A DNA stretch of 64,000 bases, taken from NCBI RefSeq assembly GCF_050947335.1, contig NW_027473364.1, positions 744,001-808,000 on the forward strand, given 5' to 3'. The translations under genes were made by a program, and so were the position numbers. Numbering within the stretch: position 1 is the first letter of the stretch; every line of letters begins with the position of its first letter. Below the pieces are notes generated by a model. That model did no database searches, was not told the DNA's origin, and saw only the letters and a list, made by a program, of their open reading frames with translations. This document shows positions 59,966 through 64,000 of the stretch, in pieces. The DNA is from Megachile rotundata. Its lineage: Eukaryota > Arthropoda > Insecta > Hymenoptera > Megachilidae.

Positions 59966-60504
59966 ACAATCACGATCACACAATCACGATCACACAATCA
60001 CGATCAGACAATCACGATCACACAATCACGATCACACAGTCACGATCACACAGTCACGATCACACAGTCACGATCACACAGTCACGATCACACAGTCACG
60101 ATCACACAGTCACGATCACACAGTCACGATCACACAGTCACGATCACACAGTCACGATCACACAGTCACGATCACACAGTCACGATCACACAGTCACGAT
60201 CAAACAGTCACGATCACACAGTCACGATCACACAATCACGATCACACAATCACGATCACACAATCACGATCACACAATCACGATCACACAATCACGATCA
60301 CACAATCACGATCACACAATCACGATCACACAATCACGATCACACAATCACGATCACACAATCACGATCACACAATCACGATCACACAATCACGATCACA
60401 CAATCACGATCACACAATCACGATCACACAATCACGATCACACAATCACGATCACACAATCACGATCACACAATCACGATCACACAATCACGATCACACA
60501 ATCA
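59966..60504 (+). repeat. Array TCACGATCACACAA x38 with CAG sub-array x14
   Basis: CGATC at 59,973 and every 14 bp to 60,491. One unit near 60,005 reads CAGACAATC. Fourteen consecutive copies (G at 60,039 to 60,221) read ACACAGTC, one of them CAAACAGTC. The same CACTCAATC, AATCCCAC and doubled AATCGCACAA words follow as after the 33-copy array at 47,515. Confidence 0.96.
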
Positions 60505-60975
60505 CTCAATCACAATCCCACAATCACAATCGCACAATCACAATCGCACAATCACACAATCACACAATCACAATCCCACAATCACAATCACACAATCACA
60601 CAATCCCGATCACACAATCACGATCACACAATCACGATCACACAATCACAATCACACAATCACAATCACACAATCACAATCACACAATCACAATCACACA
60701 ACCACGATCACACAATCACAATCACACAATCACAGTCACACAATCACGATCACACAATCACGATCACACAATCACAATCCCACAGTCACAATCACACAAT
60801 CACAGTCACACAATCACAATCACACAACCACAATCACACAATCACACAGTCACAATCCCACAATCACGATCACACAATCACGACCACACAATCACAATCA
60901 CACAATCACAATCACACAATCACAATCACACAATCACAATCACACAATCACAATCACACAATCACAATCACACAA
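60505..60975 (+). repeat. Complex spacer with partial tail module
   Basis: CACTCAATC, AATCCCAC, two AATCGCACAA words, AATCCCGATC, CACGATC words, short 14-mers, CAACCACGATC, CACAGTC, AATCCCACAGTC and CACGACCACAC. The last would be CGACCACATAGTC in other tail copies; here TAG is lost and the open frame continues. No M3 is present, unlike the parallel locus at 48,161. Confidence 0.86.
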
Positions 60976-62390
60976 TCACATTCACACAATCGCAATCACA
61001 CAATCACAATCACACAATCACAATCACAAAATCACAATCACACAATCACAATCACACAATCACAATCACACAATCACAATCACACAATCACAATCACGAT
61101 CACACAATCACAATCACACAATCACGATCACACAGTCACTCAATCACAATCCCACAATCACAATCGCACAGTCACGATCACACAATCACAATCACACAAT
61201 CAGAATGACACAATCACACAGTCGCAAATCCACAATCACGATCACACAAACACGATCACGCAGTCAGGATCACACAATTACAGTAACACAGTCACACAAT
61301 CACAATCACAATCGCACAGTCACAATCCCACAATTGCGATCACACAAACACGATCACGCGATTACGACCGCACAATCACAGTCTCACAATCACAATCACA
61401 CAGTCACAATGACACAATCACAATCACACACCACAATCACACAATCACAATCACACAACCACAATCACACAATCACAATCACACAATCACAATCACACAA
61501 TCACATTCACACAATCACAATCACACAATCACAATCACACAACCACGATCACACAATCACAATCACACAATCACAGTCACACAATCACGATCACACAATC
61601 ACAATCACACAATCACAATCCCACAGTCACAATCACACAATCACAGTCACACAATCACAATCACACAACCACAATCACACAATCACACAGTCACAATCCC
61701 ACAATCACGATCACACAATCACGACCACATAGTCACGATCACACAATCACACAATCACAAACCCACAATCACAACCACTAAATCACAGTCACACAGTCAC
61801 AATCACACAATCACAATCGCTCAATCACACAGTCACAATCCCACAATCACTATCGCACAATCACTATCACACAGTCACGATCACACAATCACAATCACAC
61901 AATCACCGTCACACAATCACAATCACACAATCACAATCACAATCACGATCACACAAACACGATTACAAAATCACGATCACACAATCACGATCACAAAATC
62001 ACAATCACACAGTCACACAATCACAATCACAATCACAATCACAATCACACAATCACACAGTCACAATCCCACGATTGCGATCACACAATCACGATCACAC
62101 AGTCACGATCACACAATCGCGATCACACAATTGCGATCGCACAATCACGATCACACAATCACGATCACACAATCACAATCACACAATCCCTATCACACAA
62201 TCACGATCACTCAATCACGATCACACAATCACGATCACAAAATCACGATCACACAATCACGATCACACAATCACGATCACAATCACAATCACAATCACAA
62301 TCACAATCACAATCACAATCACACAATCACAATCACACAATCACATTCACACAATCACAATCACACAATCACAAGCACAATCACACAATC
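60976..62390 (+). repeat. M5-M2-tail-M1 block, copy 3
   Basis: CACATTCAC 60,979, M5 (ATG 61,205), M2 (TTG 61,334), CATAGTCAC 61,730 and M1 (TTG 62,075), all 12,647 bp from copy 2. Shares CAAACCCAC and seven 6-mers with it. Private changes include CACATTCAC near 61,504 and a TTGCGATCGC at 62,131 where copy 2 has ATCGCGATCGC, which adds a spurious TTG start. Confidence 0.92.
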
Positions 62391-63065
62391 ACAATCACAC
62401 AATCACAATCACACAATCACAATCACACAATCACAATCACACAATCACAATCACACAATCACAATCACACAATCACAATCACACAATCACAATCACACAA
62501 TCACAATCACACAATCACAATCACACAATCACAATCACACAATCACAATCACACAATCACAATCACACAATCACAATCACACAATCACAATCACACAATC
62601 ACAATCACACAATCACAATCACACAATCACAATCACACAATCACAATCACACAATCACAATCACACAATCACAATCACACAATCACAATCACACAATCAC
62701 AATCACACAATCACAATCACACAATCACAATCACACAATCACAATCACACAATCACAATCACACAATCACAATCACACAATCACAATCACACAATCACAA
62801 TCACACAATCACAATCACACAATCACAATCACACAATCACAATCACACAATCACAATCACACAATCACAATCACACAATCACAATCACACAATCACAATC
62901 ACACAATCACAATCACACAATCACAATCACACAATCACAATCACACAATCACAATCACACAATTACAATCACACAATCACAATCACACAATCACAATCAC
63001 ACAATCACAATCACACAATCACAATCACACAATCACAATCACACAATCACAATCACACAATCACA
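62391..63065 (+). repeat. 14-mer array (about 48 units)
   Basis: Canonical units with one CAATTACAATC near 62,963, the same rare word as near 50,203. Confidence 0.94.
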
Positions 63066-63245
63066 GTCACACAATCACGATCACACAATCACGATCACAC
63101 AATCACAATCCCACAATCACAATCACACAATCGCAGTCACGCAATCACAATCACACAACCACAATCACACAATCACACAGTCACAATCCCACAATCACGA
63201 TCACACAATCACGACCACATAGTCACGATCACACAATCACACAAT
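63066..63245 (+). repeat. Tail module with TAG, short
   Basis: CACAGTC, two CACGATC words, AATCCCAC, TCGCAGTCACGC, CAACCAC, CACAGTC and CATAGTCAC at 63,220. The TCGCAGTCACGC word ties it to 40,816. The long second half of that tail is missing and 14-mers resume. Confidence 0.88.
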
Positions 63246-63835
63246 CACACAATCACAATCACACAATCACAATCACACAATCACAATCACACAATCACAA
63301 TCACACAATCACAATCACACAATCACAATCACACAATCACAATCACACAATCACAATCACACAATCACAATCACACAATCACAATCACACAATCACAATC
63401 ACACAATCACAATCACACAATCACAATCACACAATCACAATCACACAATCACAATCACACAATCACAATCACACAATCACAATCACACAATCACAATCAC
63501 ACAATCACAATCACACAATCACAATCACACAATCACAATCACACAATCACAATCACACAATCACAATCACACAATCACAATCACAATCACACAATCACAA
63601 TCACACAATCACAAACACACAATCACAATCACACAATCACAATCACACAATCACAATAACACAATCACAATCACACAATCACAATCACACAATCACAATC
63701 ACACAATCACAATCACACAATCACAATCACACAATCACAATCACACAATCACAATCACACAATCACAATCACACAATCACAAGCACACAATCACAATCAC
63801 ACAATCACAATCACACAATCACAATCACACAGTCA
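63246..63835 (+). repeat. 14-mer array with pre-M3 variants
   Basis: About 42 canonical units, an extra 6-mer near 63,582, CAAACAC near 63,613, CAATAAC near 63,655 and CAAGCAC near 63,781, in the same order and nearly the same spacing as before 50,744. Confidence 0.93.
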
Positions 63836-64000
63836 CACAATCACAATCACACAATCACACAGTCACAATCCAACAATTGCGATCACATAATCACGATCAC
63901 ACAATTACGACCACACAATCACGATCACACAATCACGATCACACAATCACGATCACACAATCACGATCACCCAATCACGATCACACAATTACGACCACAC
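63836..64000 (+). repeat. M3 module, cut by window end (TTG at 63,877)
   Basis: CCAACAATTGCGATCACATAA, CAATTACGACC, CACGATC words, CACCCAATC and a second CAATTACGACC at the edge. By analogy with 50,701-51,490 the M4 module should follow outside the window. Confidence 0.88.

Noticed and set aside
56481..61208. 1,575-codon open frame as a gene
   Set aside because: Same reasons. It begins at the paralogous TTG of M1-prime and spans arrays whose length changes freely between copies, which a real coding sequence would not tolerate without selection.
1..64000. G-quadruplex or i-motif forming telomere DNA
   Set aside because: There are no GGG runs on either strand apart from the complement of the isolated AATCCC words, so neither structure is expected across the arrays.
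1..64000. Sequencing-vector, adapter or low-complexity artefact
   Set aside because: Structured higher-order duplications with rare shared variants and consistent offsets are hard to make by artefact. Array lengths could still be wrong and need spanning reads.

Overview
This 64 kb window is made entirely of tandem-repeat (satellite) DNA. I find no credible protein-coding gene, tRNA, rRNA, CRISPR array, mobile element, promoter or terminator. Almost every base belongs to a family built from two words on the + strand: a 6-mer TCACAA and an 8-mer TCACACAA. Joined, they give the dominant 14-mer TCACAATCACACAA (complement TTGTGTGATTGTGA). All copies I can read point the same way. The + strand has almost no G: the 14-mer is 7 A, 5 C, 2 T and 0 G. 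A strand-biased satellite of this size fits a eukaryotic heterochromatic block (pericentromeric, subtelomeric or sex-chromosome) in a long-read assembly. I cannot name the organism from sequence alone.

Layout. (1) 1-18,898 is mostly very pure 14-mer arrays. The longest, 7,689-12,714, is exactly 359 units with no length change. They are interrupted by G-marked sub-arrays (TCGCAATCACACAA x8, x4 and x5), a junction with an irregular 6/8 word order, and diverged blocks called A and B here. (2) 18,899-33,855 is dominated by the 8-mer with many variants. It is organised as long segmental duplications at offsets of about 4.74-4.87 kb, with a few 14-mer arrays between. (3) 33,856-34,620 is a transition. 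(4) From about 34,620 to the end is a different, G-containing domain. Here 14-mer arrays alternate with complex modules (M1-M5, named here by diagnostic motifs) in higher-order repeats of about 4.4-7 kb. It includes a 2.3 kb tandem duplication at about 50.7-55.4 kb, two arrays of the CpG-dense unit TCACGATCGCACAA (37 and 52 copies, each with a CGATCG site), and two arrays of TCACGATCACACAA (33 and 38 copies).

The long + strand open frames here (up to 1,772 codons) are repeat artefacts. The words contain no stop triplet in any + frame, and 14 and 8 are not multiples of 3, so all three frames read the same peptide repeat. The - strand meets TGA in every frame. No genes act together here. What can be read is the amplification history: which blocks were copied from which, where arrays grew or shrank, and where G-bearing variants arose and spread.
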